Counted from the stretch's first letter, positions 8,977 through 18,987 are shown. The stretch: 64,000 bases of DNA from Luteimonas kalidii (GCF_029887935.1 NZ_JARXRO010000018.1:267114-331113); one strand, 5' to 3'. The notes: generated by a model not told the origin, from the sequence alone. Numbers and translations: made by a program.

Positions 8977-9888
8977 CTACTGAACACGTTCGGGTGCGGG
9001 CATGTCAATGGCCGCGGCGGCGAGGATGACTTCGACCTCGTCGGGGTCGAAGACATAGCGCTCCCCGCAGAACTCGCACCGGATCCTCGCCGCTCCGTCG
9101 ATGACCGCTGCCCGTGCTTCCGCGGGCCCGAGCGAGCGCAGCATCCCGGCCACCCGCTCGCGCGAGCAGGAGCAGCCGAACGCTAGGGGACGCGATCCCA
9201 GCGCTTCGACGCCCTCCTCGTGGAACAGGCGGCGGAGCAGGGCCGTCGCCGGCAGCGACAGCAGTTCGTCGGCCGACAGGGTGTCGAACAGGGCGGTGGC
9301 GCGGGTCCAGCCGTCGGCATCGCCGGGGTCGCCCGGCAGTTTCTGCAGCATCAGCCCCGCGGCGTGGTCCTGGTCCGCGGCCAGCAGCAGCCGCGTGGGC
9401 AACTGTTCGGACTGGCGGAAGTAATCCTCGAACGCACCCGCCAGGGAGTCTGCCTCCAGCGGGACGAGGCCCTGGTAGCGGCTGGGCTCGCGTCCGCTCA
9501 GGCCCGGATTCTCGATGGTGATCGCCAGCACCGCGCCCGCACCGAGCTGGCCCAGGTCGCGGGTGGCCAGCCCAGGTTCGGCCTCGGCCATCCGGGCGAT
9601 CCCTCGCAGCGTGCCGGCGGCGGTGCATTCGGCGAACAGGGTGCGCAGCGCTCCCTGGCCGCGCAACTGCACCGACAGCCGCCCGTCCACCTTGGCATGG
9701 CCGGTGAACAGGGCTGCGGCCGCCGCGGCTTCGCCGAGGAGTTCGGCGACCGCGACGGGATAGTCTTCGGTCGAACGGATCTGCCGCCAGGTCTCGTGCA
9801 GGTGCACCCGCACGCCGCGCACGCCCGGGACAGGAAGCAGGAAGCGGGTCAGCTGGTCGCTGTCGGGCGGGGTATGGGGCACGGGCAT
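8977..9888 (-). CDS. hslO: Hsp33 redox-regulated holdase chaperone
   Basis: A 303-aa Hsp33. This cytoplasmic chaperone is switched on by oxidation: zinc is released from a four-cysteine centre and disulfides form, letting it hold unfolding proteins. The C-terminal motif is present as FGCSCS, then 29 residues, then CEFC, matching the family's CXC-X(27-32)-CXXC pattern. The N-terminal domain has the usual GEAAAAAALF and RGQGALRTLFAEC segments. The ATG at 9888 is chosen by family length; an upstream in-frame ATG at 9918 is possible. It is divergent from mtgA. Confidence 0.95.
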   Translation of the reverse strand: MPVPHTPPDSDQLTRFLLPVPGVRGVRVHLHETWRQIRSTEDYPVAVAELLGEAAAAAALFTGHAKVDGRLSVQLRGQGALRTLFAECTAAGTLRGIARMAEAEPGLATRDLGQLGAGAVLAITIENPGLSGREPSRYQGLVPLEADSLAGAFEDYFRQSEQLPTRLLLAADQDHAAGLMLQKLPGDPGDADGWTRATALFDTLSADELLSLPATALLRRLFHEEGVEALGSRPLAFGCSCSRERVAGMLRSLGPAEARAAVIDGAARIRCEFCGERYVFDPDEVEVILAAAAIDMPAPERVQ

Positions 9889-9970
9889 GATCGGCGTTCG
9901 CGCGCTGGCACGCGGCATGGTCGAATAGGGGTGCGCGCCATCCTTGCGCGCGGATCGACATGGGGACGTG

Positions 9971-10735
9971 ATGACGCAGCCGCAAGTCCAGCCCGGCTCA
10001 CCCTCGGCCACGTCGGCGGGTCGCAAGGCGCGGCGCAGATGGCGTCGCTGGTTGCTGCTGCCGCTGTGGCTGCTGCTGCTGACGGTGGCGCAGGTGGCGG
10101 TGCTGCGCTTCGTCGATCCGCCATTCTCGTCGTTCATGGCGATCCGGCAGGCCGATGCCTGGCGGGCAGGCGAGATGGACTTCCGCATCGCCTACGACTG
10201 GCGCGATCTCGACGCGATGGCGGCTTCGCTGCCGGTGGCCCTGATCGCCGCCGAGGACCAGAACTTCGCCACCCACTCGGGATTCGACCTCGAGGCGATC
10301 GAACAGGCGCGCGAACGCAATGCGCGCGGCGGACGCCTGCGTGGAGGCAGCACGATCAGCCAGCAGGTGGCGAAGAACCTGTTCCTGTGGCAGGGCTCGG
10401 GCGCGGCGTCGCGCTGGGTCCGCAAGGGGCTGGAGACCTGGTATACGGCGCTGGTGGAACTGCTTTGGCCGAAGCGCCGGATCATCGAGGTATACGCCAA
10501 CGTCGCCGAGTTCGGCGACGGCATCTACGGCGCCCAGGCCGCCGCGCGCAGCTTCTTCGGTCGCGACGCGTCCGGTCTGACGCAGGCACAGTGCGCGCGA
10601 CTGGCGGCGGTGCTGCCGAGTCCGAAACGCTACAGCGCCGCGCGGCCCGGCCCATACGTGCAGCGCCGGACGCGGACGATCGAACGCAACATGCGCCAGA
10701 TCGGCGGCACCGCCTATCTCGACAGGCTGGACTGA
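9971..10735 (+). CDS. mtgA: Monofunctional biosynthetic peptidoglycan transglycosylase
   Basis: A 254-aa GT51 enzyme that polymerises lipid II into glycan strands at the inner membrane. There is one N-terminal transmembrane anchor (about residues 24-45). The catalytic domain has the expected motifs: [12 protein letters not shown] with the catalytic Glu, [15 protein letters not shown], and [20 protein letters not shown]. No transpeptidase domain follows, which separates it from bifunctional PBPs. The ATG at 9971 follows a GGGGA; a TTG nine codons upstream is less likely. Confidence 0.96.
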   Translation: MTQPQVQPGSPSATSAGRKARRRWRRWLLLPLWLLLLTVAQVAVLRFVDPPFSSFMAIRQADAWRAGEMDFRIAYDWRDLDAMAASLPVALIAAEDQNFATHSGFDLEAIEQARERNARGGRLRGGSTISQQVAKNLFLWQGSGAASRWVRKGLETWYTALVELLWPKRRIIEVYANVAEFGDGIYGAQAAARSFFGRDASGLTQAQCARLAAVLPSPKRYSAARPGPYVQRRTRTIERNMRQIGGTAYLDRLD

Positions 10736-10873
10736 CCGGCACGCGCTGCCGCCTGCCGTCGCGGGACGTCCGTCTTCCGTGCATGCGAACGACACCCGGG
10801 CCGTGCGGCGGTGGAAGGCATCGTCGCGAAGTCGCCGGCTGCCGACCCCGGGGAAAACGAATACGATGCGCCG

Positions 10874-11902
10874 ATGACCCGTGACCTGCTGACCGTGGTC
10901 GTCGCCGCACGCGACGAAGCCGATGCCCTGCCGCTGCTGCACGCGCGGCTGGCGCCCGTGCTCGACACGCTGCGCGCGGACGGCGTCGACGGCCGCGTGC
11001 TGTACGTCGACGATGGCAGCAGCGACGGTACCTGGCAGGTGATGCGCGGGCTGGCCAGCGGCGATCGCCGGGTCGGCCTGCTGCGGCTGTCGCGCAACTT
11101 CGGCAAGGAGGCGGCCCTGACCGCCGGGCTCGATCACGTCGAGCACGGCGCCGTGGTGCTGATCGACGCCGACGGCCAGGATCCGCCCGAGCTGATCCCG
11201 CAATTCGTCGACAAATGGCGCGAGGGCTTCGACGACGTCTACGGCATGCGCGAGGAGCGCGCCGGAGAAAGCTGGTTCAAGCGGGTCACCGCGCACGCGT
11301 TCTACCGCGTGATCCAGCGCCTGTCGCGGACCCCGATTCCGACCGATACCGGCGACTTCCGGCTGCTGTCGCCGCGCGCCCTGGCCGCGCTGCGGCAACT
11401 GCGCGAGCGACACCGGTTCATGAAGGGCCTGTTCGGCTGGATCGGCTACAACCGCGTCGCCGTGCCGTACCGGCGCGAGCCGCGGGTGGCGGGCCGGACC
11501 AAGTTCAACCTGTGGAAGCTGTGGAATTTCGCCCTCGAAGGCATCACCAGCTTTTCGACCGCACCGCTGCGGCTGGCCACCTACATCGGGCTCGGCGCCG
11601 CGCTGGTGGCGTTCCTGTATGCGGTGTGGATCGTCGCCAAGGCATTGTTGTACGGCGACCGCGTGGCCGGCTGGCCGACGATGATGGTGGTGATCCTGTT
11701 CCTCGGCGGCGTGCAGCTGGTGGCGCTGGGCATGATCGGCGAATACCTGGGCCGGCTGTACGAGGAGTCCAAGCAGCGGCCCCTGTATCTGGTCGACGAC
11801 TGGCGCCCGTCGGCGGGCGGAGTATCCTCGGCATTGTCCGAGGCTGCGGAAGGAGGACACCATGCGCACGGTTCGGCAGTTGCTGGGCGCCAAGGCGCCT
11901 GA
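10874..11902 (+). CDS. GT2 glycosyltransferase (polyprenyl-phosphate sugar transferase, GtrB/DPM-like)
   Basis: A 342-aa family 2 glycosyltransferase of the type that loads a sugar onto undecaprenyl phosphate. The catalytic domain has VVVAARDEADALP, DDGSSDGTW and the metal-binding DADGQDPPE. RTKFNLWKLWNFALEGITSFS leads into two C-terminal transmembrane helices (about residues 230-305), as in GtrB/ArnC-type enzymes. No GtrA-like flippase or second transferase is nearby, so the sugar and acceptor are unknown. The ATG at 10874 is chosen; an in-frame GTG 21 codons upstream is possible. The last 41 bases overlap the CBS-domain gene, giving an unusually divergent C-terminal tail. Confidence 0.92.
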   Translation: MTRDLLTVVVAARDEADALPLLHARLAPVLDTLRADGVDGRVLYVDDGSSDGTWQVMRGLASGDRRVGLLRLSRNFGKEAALTAGLDHVEHGAVVLIDADGQDPPELIPQFVDKWREGFDDVYGMREERAGESWFKRVTAHAFYRVIQRLSRTPIPTDTGDFRLLSPRALAALRQLRERHRFMKGLFGWIGYNRVAVPYRREPRVAGRTKFNLWKLWNFALEGITSFSTAPLRLATYIGLGAALVAFLYAVWIVAKALLYGDRVAGWPTMMVVILFLGGVQLVALGMIGEYLGRLYEESKQRPLYLVDDWRPSAGGVSSALSEAAEGGHHAHGSAVAGRQGA

Positions 11903-12290
11903 AGTCTTCGCGGTGGCGCCGGATGCGCCGGTGATCGACGCGATCCGGCTGATGGCCCTCAAGGGCATCGGCGCGGTGCTGGTGATGGACGGTGCACGCC
12001 TGGCCGGGATCCTGTCCGAGCGCGATTACGCGCGCAAGATCGTGCTCGAGGGGCGCTCTTCGAAGGACACGGCCGTCAGCGAGATCATGACCGCCGAGGT
12101 GGTCACGGTCGGGCCCGACCATGTGGTACCTGCGTGCATGCAGCTGGTCACCCGCCACCGCATCCGCCATCTGCCCGTGATGGAGAACGACGCGGTGGTG
12201 GGGATGATCTCGATCGGCGACCTGGTGGCGGCGGTCATCGAGGACCAGCAGCACGAACTCGAGCAGCTCCAGCGCTATATCGCCGGCTGA
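11862..12290 (+). CDS. CBS-pair domain protein
   Basis: A 142-aa protein made almost entirely of two CBS motifs (about residues 8-65 and 73-130), for example ILSERDYARKIVL, SEIMTAEVVTV and GMISIGDLVAAVIED. Stand-alone CBS pairs sense adenine nucleotides and modulate a partner. A strong AGGAGG at 11851-11856, five bases before the ATG, fixes the start even though it lies inside the end of the glycosyltransferase gene. A 6-bp hairpin (11826-11843) just upstream of this ribosome site may influence coupling. The partner is unknown. Confidence 0.93.
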   Translation: MRTVRQLLGAKAPEVFAVAPDAPVIDAIRLMALKGIGAVLVMDGARLAGILSERDYARKIVLEGRSSKDTAVSEIMTAEVVTVGPDHVVPACMQLVTRHRIRHLPVMENDAVVGMISIGDLVAAVIEDQQHELEQLQRYIAG

Positions 12291-12436
12291 CCCCGGTCGC
12301 CGGTCGATGGTGTCGTGGGGAGGGCAACCAGGGCCGGGCCGGTGACGGCGATGCCCGAGTTGCCCGCCGGGCGTGGCGTTCTACTGGCCGGCGCCGGGGC
12401 ACTCGCGTGGTGAGCGGGAGCGGCGCGGGGCCGGCA

Positions 12437-14401
12437 TCACTTCGCGTAGTCGCCGCCGCAGCCGCTGTCCTCTCCCGGACCCAGTTCGAGGGTGGCGAGC
12501 AGGGCCGCGGGCGGGGCGATGCTGCCCAGGGCCAGCGCTATCGCGCCGCGCAGCCCGAGGCGGGCGAAGTCGGGACGGAAACTGGGATCGGCGAAGCTGC
12601 CGCCGATGTGCAGCGGCGAGCGCAGCGCGAGAATGCTGCGGTCCTTCGGCCGGGGCCGAAGCTCGATGTCGAGCGACTCCTCGCGCAGGTTCACCTGTCC
12701 CTGGCCGACGATGATCGTGTCGCTGGTATCGAACGCCAGCGCGCGGGAGTCCATCACCCCGCGCTTGACGCCGAAATCGGCGAACGCGCAGCGCACCGCG
12801 ACCTTCCGGTCCTTGCCCAGAAGGAACTTGAGCGATTCGTAGATGTCGATGCCGGCCAGTTCGATCAGCAGGTTGCTGATCTCGCCACGCCCCATGCCGA
12901 CCGCCACGTCTCCGTCGGCCGTCGCCAGCATCGCGGCGATCGAATTGCCGGACCCGGCCAGGTTGACACTGCCGGCCACGCGACCGGCGGCGTCGCGGGT
13001 GAGCTCCACATCGGGGAACAGGCGCGCCAGTTCCACCCGCCGTACCTGGGCATTGAGCCGGGTGGTGATGGCGTCGGTGCGCGCATCCATGCGGATGTCG
13101 GAACGGATGTCGCCGCCGGCCACGCCGAAGTTCAGCGGCTCCAGCAGCGCCAGCCCGTTGTCCAGACGCAGGCGAGCGTCCATGTCGTCGATCGGCAGGC
13201 CCGGAGCGTTGATGCGCTGTGCGCGCAGGCGGACATCCGCGTCCATCGCCCGCAGTTTGGCCAGGTCGTAGGGCGTGGACGGCAGCACCTTGCCGCGCGC
13301 CCGCTGGCGCGCGGCCTGTTCGGCGAGCGCCGGATCGAGCGCCTCTCCCTCCGCGTCGGGGGTGGCGCCGAGGAAGCCGGCCAGATCGTCGAGATCGAGC
13401 CGCTTCGACACCAGGTCGCCCTTGAACAGGGGTCTCTCGCCGCCGGTGGTGATCGACGCCGAGCCGGCGAGGTCGCTCTGTCCGACCTTCCCGGCGAAGT
13501 CGGTGTAGTGCCAGGTATCGCCGTCGCGGGTCAGCCGGCCGTCGACCGAGTACGGCGGAGTGTCGGGCATGGCGACGTCGATCAGGCGATAGAGGTCGCC
13601 CAGGTTCCGGCCCTCGAGTGCGAACTGCAGGTCGATGCCGCGAAGCTGGAAGGGTGCGGTCAGGCTGCCGCGGGCATGTGCACGGGTTGCGCCGCCACGG
13701 GCGCGCAGATCGATGCGAAACGGACTGTCGCTGTCCTGCAGCTCCAGCGGCGACTCGGCGGTGCCCTCGAGGCTGAAGGGGCTGCCGCGCCAGCGGCCAT
13801 CGCCCTCGAGGACGACCGGCGGCGCCGCGTCGGCGCTACGTGATTCGCGGCTGCCGACGCGTACGTCAATGCCGGTATCGCTGGGTGCGTCATCGAAGCG
13901 CAGGCGGCCGCTGTCGATCCACAGCCGTCGCAGCTGCAGCGGTTCTCCGCCGTCGTCCTCGAAACCGAGATCCCAGTTGCCGGGCCCGCCATCCGGGTCG
14001 GTTTCCAGGCGCACGTCCGGGGTCTGGAGCCGCAGCTCCGGCAGGCGCACCCGCCCCAGCAGCAGCGGCCACACTTCGACCTGCAGCGCCAGGTGCTGGG
14101 CGGTTGCCATGTCGCGGTGATCCGACCACGCCGCGTTGCCCAGCCGCAGCTGCCCGGCGGTGACGGTGGTGACGCGGCCGAGGTCGACGTCGAGATCGCC
14201 GGCGATCTCGAACGTGCGCCCGGTGCGCGCCTCGACGATTCGCTCGACCGGGCCCTTGAACCAGTTCCAGTCCCACAGCAGCACGAGCACGACGAGCGCC
14301 ACCACCGGGATCGCGACCCACATCGCGAGACGTCGTGAGGGTGGCCAGTGGCGCCGCCAGGTGGCGCGAGGGCCCTGCGGGCGGTGGGGTGGGCTGTGCA
14401 T
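12437..14401 (-). CDS. AsmA-family protein (inner-membrane anchored, periplasmic)
   Basis: A 654-aa AsmA/YhjG-like protein. A single N-terminal transmembrane helix (about residues 26-44) is followed by a long beta-rich periplasmic region. The family-typical opening is VERIVEARTGRTFEIAGDLDVDLGRVTTVTAGQLRLGNAAWS. The C-terminal AsmA module has GVMDSRALAFDTSDTIIVGQGQVNLREESLDIELRPRPKD, a strong family signature. AsmA-like proteins are thought to bridge the envelope and affect phospholipid or outer-membrane homeostasis. It is a single gene, convergent with the CBS-domain gene. The precise role is inferred from the family. Confidence 0.9.
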   Translation of the reverse strand: MHSPPHRPQGPRATWRRHWPPSRRLAMWVAIPVVALVVLVLLWDWNWFKGPVERIVEARTGRTFEIAGDLDVDLGRVTTVTAGQLRLGNAAWSDHRDMATAQHLALQVEVWPLLLGRVRLPELRLQTPDVRLETDPDGGPGNWDLGFEDDGGEPLQLRRLWIDSGRLRFDDAPSDTGIDVRVGSRESRSADAAPPVVLEGDGRWRGSPFSLEGTAESPLELQDSDSPFRIDLRARGGATRAHARGSLTAPFQLRGIDLQFALEGRNLGDLYRLIDVAMPDTPPYSVDGRLTRDGDTWHYTDFAGKVGQSDLAGSASITTGGERPLFKGDLVSKRLDLDDLAGFLGATPDAEGEALDPALAEQAARQRARGKVLPSTPYDLAKLRAMDADVRLRAQRINAPGLPIDDMDARLRLDNGLALLEPLNFGVAGGDIRSDIRMDARTDAITTRLNAQVRRVELARLFPDVELTRDAAGRVAGSVNLAGSGNSIAAMLATADGDVAVGMGRGEISNLLIELAGIDIYESLKFLLGKDRKVAVRCAFADFGVKRGVMDSRALAFDTSDTIIVGQGQVNLREESLDIELRPRPKDRSILALRSPLHIGGSFADPSFRPDFARLGLRGAIALALGSIAPPAALLATLELGPGEDSGCGGDYAK

Positions 14402-14481
14402 GGACGCAGTATTCGCGCCGCGCGTTGCGACCGCGCGAAAGTCGCGCGGTCACTGTTCAGTTTGGCCGACGGCCCGCGGCC

Positions 14482-15165
14482 TCAGCCGATCACCTGGGCC
14501 ATCACCGCCACGTAGTGGCACAGGCTGCCGGCGATGCAGAACAGGTGCCAGATCGCGTGCGAGTAGCGCACCGATTCACGATGGTAGAAGTAGGTGCCGA
14601 GGGTGTAGAACAGGCCGCCCGCGAGCAGCCAGCCGAGCGTCCAGCCGTCCAGCGCCTCCATCACCGGCTTGATCGCCACGATCACCAGCCAGCCCATGGC
14701 GATGTAGATCAGCGTGGACAGGCGCTTGAAGCGGCCGGTATAGAACAGCTTGAACACCACCCCGGCCAGCGCCAGGGTCCAGATCGCGGCGAACAGGCCC
14801 CAGCCCCACGACCCGCGCAATCCGACCAGGGTGAACGGGGTATAGGTGCCGGCGATGAGCAGGTAGATCGCGCAGTGGTCGAAGACCTTGAGCCGGCCCC
14901 GGGCGACCGGATGCCGGACCGCGTGGTAGAGCGTCGAGGCCAGGTAGAGCATCAGCAGGCTGATGCCGAACACGATCGCCGCCGTCAGCTGCCAGGCGTC
15001 GCCATGGATGGCCGCCAGCGTCACAAGCACCGCGCCGCCGGCCAGCGCCGCGGCCGCGCCGACCCCGTGGGTCAGCGCACTGGCGAGTTCGTCGCGCAGG
15101 TCGAGCGCGCGGTGCGCGCGCACGCGCGCGCGCAGCGTGCCGAATCGGGAGAGGGGGCGGCTCAC
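14482..15165 (-). CDS. trhA: PAQR/hemolysin III family membrane protein TrhA
   Basis: A 227-aa polytopic protein with about seven transmembrane helices, belonging to the hemolysin III/TrhA (adiponectin-receptor-like) family. Family metal-site residues are present: the Ser and His of LASTLYHA, and the C-terminal HAIWHLFCIAGSLCHY. E. coli TrhA has been linked to membrane energetics; cytolysis is not established for most members. It lies 80 bases from the AsmA gene on the same strand. Confidence 0.92.
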   Translation of the reverse strand: MSRPLSRFGTLRARVRAHRALDLRDELASALTHGVGAAAALAGGAVLVTLAAIHGDAWQLTAAIVFGISLLMLYLASTLYHAVRHPVARGRLKVFDHCAIYLLIAGTYTPFTLVGLRGSWGWGLFAAIWTLALAGVVFKLFYTGRFKRLSTLIYIAMGWLVIVAIKPVMEALDGWTLGWLLAGGLFYTLGTYFYHRESVRYSHAIWHLFCIAGSLCHYVAVMAQVIG

Positions 15166-15220
15166 GACGATACGTTACCGCATCGCCAGGCCCCGGGGAC
15201 GACCGGGTTCGAGCCCCTGT

Positions 15221-16825
15221 CTAGTCCACCGCCACCGCGTGCGCGTGCTCGCGGGTCGCCATGAAACGGACCTTCGGCGCGCGTTCCTCCGCCAGTTGCA
15301 GGTTGATCCGGGTGGGGGCGAGATAGACCAGCTGGCCGGCGGCGTCGAGCGCGAGGTTCATCGCGTGCTTGTCGCGGAACTCCTCCAGCGTCTTCGCGTC
15401 CTCGCACTTCACCCAGCGCGCGGTCGCGACCTGGACCGGTTCGAACGCGGCGTCCACCCCGTATTCGTCCTTGAGCCGGTAGGCCACGACGTCGAACTGC
15501 AGTACGCCGACTGCGCCCAGGATCAGGTCGTTGCTCATCAGCGGGCGGAAGAACTGGGTCGCGCCTTCCTCGGACAGCTGCGCCAGTCCCTTCTGCAACT
15601 GCTTGAGCTTGAGCGGATCGCGCAGCCGCGCGCGGCGGAACAGTTCCGGTGCGAAGTTGGGGATGCCGGTGAAGGCCAGCGACTCGCCCTCGGTGAAGGT
15701 GTCGCCGATCGAGATCGTGCCGTGGTTGTGGATGCCGATCACGTCACCGGGCCAGGCCTCAGCCGCGATCTCGCGGTCGCTGGCCATGAAGGTCAGGGCA
15801 TTGGCCAGCTTCATGTCCTTGCCGGTGCGCGGGTGGAACACCTTCATCCCGGCGCTGAACCGGCCCGAGCACACGCGCATGAACGCGACCCGGTCGCGGT
15901 GCTGCGGATCCATGTTGGCCTGGATCTTGAACACGAAGCCGGTGAGCCTGTCTTCGTCCGGACGTACGTCGCGCGTGGTGGTCTCGCGCGGCTTCGGCGG
16001 CGGTGCATGCGCGACGAAGAAATCCAGCAGCGGCTGGACGCCGAAATTGTTCACGCCCGAGCCGAAGAACACCGGCGTCTGCCGCCCCTCCAGGTAGGCC
16101 TGCTTGTCGAAGGCATGGCTGGCGCCCTGCACCAGTTCGAGTTCGTCGCGCAGCTGGGCCAGCATGTCGGCGCCGATCTTCGCTTCCAGCCCGGGCGCGT
16201 CGAGCGAGGGAAAGATGGTCGAATCCTGCCGGGTGAAGTTTCGCCCCGGTTCGTACAGGTGCACCTCGCCGGTGACCAGGTGGACCACGCCCTTGAGCCG
16301 CTGGCCCATCCCGATCGGCCAGGTGACCGGCGCGCACTGGATGCCGAGCACCGATTCGACCTCGTCGAGCAGGTCGATCGGATCCTTGCCCTCGCGGTCG
16401 AGCTTGTTGATGAAGGTCATGATCGGCGTGGCGCGCATGCGGCACACCTCCATCAGCTTGATCGTGCGCTCCTCCACGCCCTTGGCCACGTCGATGACCA
16501 TGAGCGCACTGTCGACCGCGGTGAGCACGCGGTAGGTGTCCTCGCCGAAGTCGGCGTGGCCGGGCGTGTCCAGCAGATTGACGATGCGGCCCTCGTAGGG
16601 GAACTGCATCACCGAGCTGGTGACGGAGATGCCGCGCTCCTTCTCCAGCGCCATCCAGTCGGAGGTCGCGTGGCGCGCCGCCTTGCGACCCTTGACGCTG
16701 CCGGCCATCTGGATCGCGCCGCCGAACAGCAGCAGCTTCTCGGTCAGGGTGGTCTTGCCGGCGTCGGGGTGCGAGATGATCGCGAAGGTACGGCGCCGGG
16801 CGGCTTCGGTCGGAACGTCGGACAT
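15221..16825 (-). CDS. prfC: Peptide chain release factor 3 (RF3)
   Basis: A 534-aa translational GTPase that removes RF1/RF2 from the ribosome after peptide release. The GTP-binding motifs are [14 protein letters not shown] (G1), DTPGHADF (G3) and NKLDREGKD (G4). The RF3 signature around [16 protein letters not shown] separates it from EF-G, and the length is normal. The ATG at 16825 gives the standard N-terminus. It is a stand-alone gene on the minus strand. Confidence 0.97.
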   Translation of the reverse strand: MSDVPTEAARRRTFAIISHPDAGKTTLTEKLLLFGGAIQMAGSVKGRKAARHATSDWMALEKERGISVTSSVMQFPYEGRIVNLLDTPGHADFGEDTYRVLTAVDSALMVIDVAKGVEERTIKLMEVCRMRATPIMTFINKLDREGKDPIDLLDEVESVLGIQCAPVTWPIGMGQRLKGVVHLVTGEVHLYEPGRNFTRQDSTIFPSLDAPGLEAKIGADMLAQLRDELELVQGASHAFDKQAYLEGRQTPVFFGSGVNNFGVQPLLDFFVAHAPPPKPRETTTRDVRPDEDRLTGFVFKIQANMDPQHRDRVAFMRVCSGRFSAGMKVFHPRTGKDMKLANALTFMASDREIAAEAWPGDVIGIHNHGTISIGDTFTEGESLAFTGIPNFAPELFRRARLRDPLKLKQLQKGLAQLSEEGATQFFRPLMSNDLILGAVGVLQFDVVAYRLKDEYGVDAAFEPVQVATARWVKCEDAKTLEEFRDKHAMNLALDAAGQLVYLAPTRINLQLAEERAPKVRFMATREHAHAVAVD

Positions 16826-16910
16826 GGCGAGGCGCGCACGGACGTGCGCGACGGTCGGTTCGGGGAGGGCGGGAATTATAGGCGAGGCGGCGCGGCAACG
16901 ACCGGCGCCG

Positions 16911-17819
16911 TCAGCCGCCGCCGTCCTGCATCGTGCCGAACCGCAGGATGCCCTGCGGACCGAACATCCGGAACGGCACCGACGCCAGCCGCATGCCGCG
17001 ATTGGCCTGGACCACGAAATGCAGATGCGGCGCGGTGCTGCGGCCGGTGTTGCCGGACAGGCCGATCACCTGGCCGCGGCGCACGTGCTGGCCCAGGCGC
17101 ACCAGCACGCCGCCGGTCTGGAGGTGGGCGTAGAGCGCCATGGTGCCGTCGTCGTGCAGGATGCGGATGAAGTTGGCGCGCGCGACCAGTTCGTCCTCGT
17201 CCTCGCCGGGTGAAGCTTCGGCGAAACCGGCCTCGGACTGCATCACCACGCCGTCGCGCGCGGCCAGGACGGCGGTCCCGGAAGGTGCGGCGAAGTCCAC
17301 CGCATGGCGGTTCTCCCCGTCGGCATGGCTGAAGCTGCCGTTCCAGGCCTGCTGGATGCGCACGCTGGCGGTCTGCAGCGGCCAGCCGTATTCGACGTCG
17401 CGCGGGCGGGCGTTCGGCGTGCCGGGGACGGCGATCACGCGCAGGCGCGGATTGCCGGCGCCGACCCGTGCCAGCAGGCCTGCCGACAGCGCCGGCACGG
17501 TGCCGCGTGCCGGCAGGGGCGGATCGCTGGAGACGTCGTCGCCCTCAGCGTGCAGCATCACCTCGATCGGTCCGGCGAGCAGGTTGTCGACCCATGCCAG
17601 CACGCCATGGGCGTCGGCCTCCACGCGCAGCCGCGCGACCACGGTCGGTCCTGCGGGCAGCGCGATCCGCGAGACGTCGCCCGTCGCAGTTCCGTCGACC
17701 CGGTCGGCGTAGTGCGCGCGGCCCTGCGGGTCGGTCCAGCGGTAGACCTGCGAGGCCTGCGCGGTCGTGGCCGCCAGCAACGCCAGGGCGGGCAGCAGCG
17801 GCCAGCGTGCGTGCTTCAC
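16911..17819 (-). CDS. Exported DUF4124 / M23 (LytM) metallopeptidase
   Basis: A 302-aa exported protein. A signal peptide (to about TTAQA) is followed by a DUF4124 segment ([16 protein letters not shown]), a linker domain and a C-terminal M23 peptidase-like domain. The zinc site looks complete: [11 protein letters not shown] supplies H and D, and APHLHFVVQ supplies the HxH. M23 enzymes cut peptidoglycan cross-bridges or activate amidases. The start is a GTG whose first bases overlap the upstream gene's stop (GTGA), so translation is probably coupled to the beta-propeller lipoprotein. Confidence 0.9.
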   Translation of the reverse strand: MKHARWPLLPALALLAATTAQASQVYRWTDPQGRAHYADRVDGTATGDVSRIALPAGPTVVARLRVEADAHGVLAWVDNLLAGPIEVMLHAEGDDVSSDPPLPARGTVPALSAGLLARVGAGNPRLRVIAVPGTPNARPRDVEYGWPLQTASVRIQQAWNGSFSHADGENRHAVDFAAPSGTAVLAARDGVVMQSEAGFAEASPGEDEDELVARANFIRILHDDGTMALYAHLQTGGVLVRLGQHVRRGQVIGLSGNTGRSTAPHLHFVVQANRGMRLASVPFRMFGPQGILRFGTMQDGGG

Positions 17820-18913
17820 CGTGCGCAGGCCGGGTCGAGTCCCAGTGCCTGCACGATGTCGCCGAGGTCGAACGCGGCGACCGAACGGTCGTGGTGGACC
17901 GCGAACAGGGCGCCGGCGGGAAAGCGTGGCGTAGGGCTGGCATGCAGGGCGACGCCATCGGTCCATGCCGTGACCTGACCCGAAAACGTGCCGCGCGGCG
18001 CCAGCGTGGCGCGGTCGAAGACCCGGAACACGGTCAGGGGCAGCAACTGGTCGGCCGCGATCCAGTAGCCGGTGTCCGGCGTGCACGCCCACAGCGCCAG
18101 GCCTTCCGGCTCGCCCTGGAACACGCCCGGTGCGATGCCGCCGGTGGTGGCGCGGCCGGCGAGCGTGTATTCGCGCAATGCCCGCCGTTCGCGATGTTCG
18201 TCGGCGACCAGCAGCCGGTCGTGGACGGGATCCCCGACCAGCGATTCGACCACGTGCAGCGCCAGCGCCGGACGGGTGTCGCCGAACGCGATGCCCGCGT
18301 CGACGTGGGGACGTCCCGCGACGTCGACGCGCACCTGGAAGCGGCGCAGGCGCCGGTCGAGCGTCTGCAGCGGCGGCACCACGTCGAAGCGGTCGCCGTC
18401 CATGAAGCTGTCGGTGACGTAGAGCTCCAGGGTGCCCGGGGCCGGCTCGTGTGCCCACAGGCCGTAGGGGCTGCGCAGCACGTCCTGGCCGAACGTTCCC
18501 AGCGGATCGAATCCCGGCAACGCGAGCATCTGCACCCGGCGGTTGTCGCGCTCGGACACGAACAGCAGATCGCCGTGCACGAACACGCCATTGGGACGCA
18601 GGAATTCGCCGTCCCCGGGGCCGCGACGCCCCACGCTGCGCAGCTGCTCGCCGCTGTCGGCGTCGAACACCACCAGCTCGTGGGTGTTCTTGGCGGTGGC
18701 GATCAGCCAGATCGCCCCGTCCTCGGTCGGCCAGGTGGCGAGCGAATCGAGCTCGTCCTCGGGATTCTCGGGCGTGACGTAGCGCTCGGGAACGGTGACG
18801 GTCCCGGCCGATACCGCGACCGGACGGGCGGCGGTGGAGGCGGGCGATTCGACGCGCGGGGTCGCGCAGGCGGCCAGCCACAGGGCGGCCAGGAGGGGGA
18901 GGGCAAGGCGCAT
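17816..18913 (-). CDS. Phytase-like beta-propeller lipoprotein
   Basis: A 365-aa protein with a signal peptide and lipobox (LLAALWLAACA; Cys becomes the lipidated N-terminus). The body has the repeating blades of a beta-propeller: LRSVGRRGPGDGEFLRPNGVFV, GEPEGLALWAC, and a final DGVALHASP with FAVHHDRSVAAFDL. This pattern resembles bacterial 3-phytase-like propellers, but I cannot confirm the calcium and phosphate ligands, so activity is unproven. The ATG at 18913 is preferred; one at 18922 adds three residues. It overlaps the downstream M23 gene by GTGA. A role in phosphate or envelope scavenging is an inference. Confidence 0.72.
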   Translation of the reverse strand: MRLALPLLAALWLAACATPRVESPASTAARPVAVSAGTVTVPERYVTPENPEDELDSLATWPTEDGAIWLIATAKNTHELVVFDADSGEQLRSVGRRGPGDGEFLRPNGVFVHGDLLFVSERDNRRVQMLALPGFDPLGTFGQDVLRSPYGLWAHEPAPGTLELYVTDSFMDGDRFDVVPPLQTLDRRLRRFQVRVDVAGRPHVDAGIAFGDTRPALALHVVESLVGDPVHDRLLVADEHRERRALREYTLAGRATTGGIAPGVFQGEPEGLALWACTPDTGYWIAADQLLPLTVFRVFDRATLAPRGTFSGQVTAWTDGVALHASPTPRFPAGALFAVHHDRSVAAFDLGDIVQALGLDPACAR

Positions 18914-18963
18914 GCCGGCCATTATCCCCGGATCACGTACCGGAACATCGCCTCCAGACTTGT

Positions 18964-18987
18964 ATCGCTTCATCGGCATGAAGCGAT
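18964..18987. repeat. Perfect 10-bp inverted repeat, candidate operator upstream of the met operon
   Basis: ATCGCTTCAT, a four-base CGGC, then ATGAAGCGAT form a perfect dyad. Its last base starts a consensus -35 hexamer TTGACA (18987-18992) pointing toward the SAM riboswitch and metX, although no good -10 follows at 17-18 bases. The position suits a transcription-factor site acting on the met promoter, or on the divergent lipoprotein gene whose start is about 50 bases away. The repeat is seen; its function is inferred. Confidence 0.5.

Noticed and set aside
15200-15220. A GGGTTCGAGCCCC stretch resembling a tRNA T-arm after prfC.
   Set aside because: Only a 3-bp stem forms around it, no acceptor, D or anticodon arms are present, and it lies at the end of prfC.
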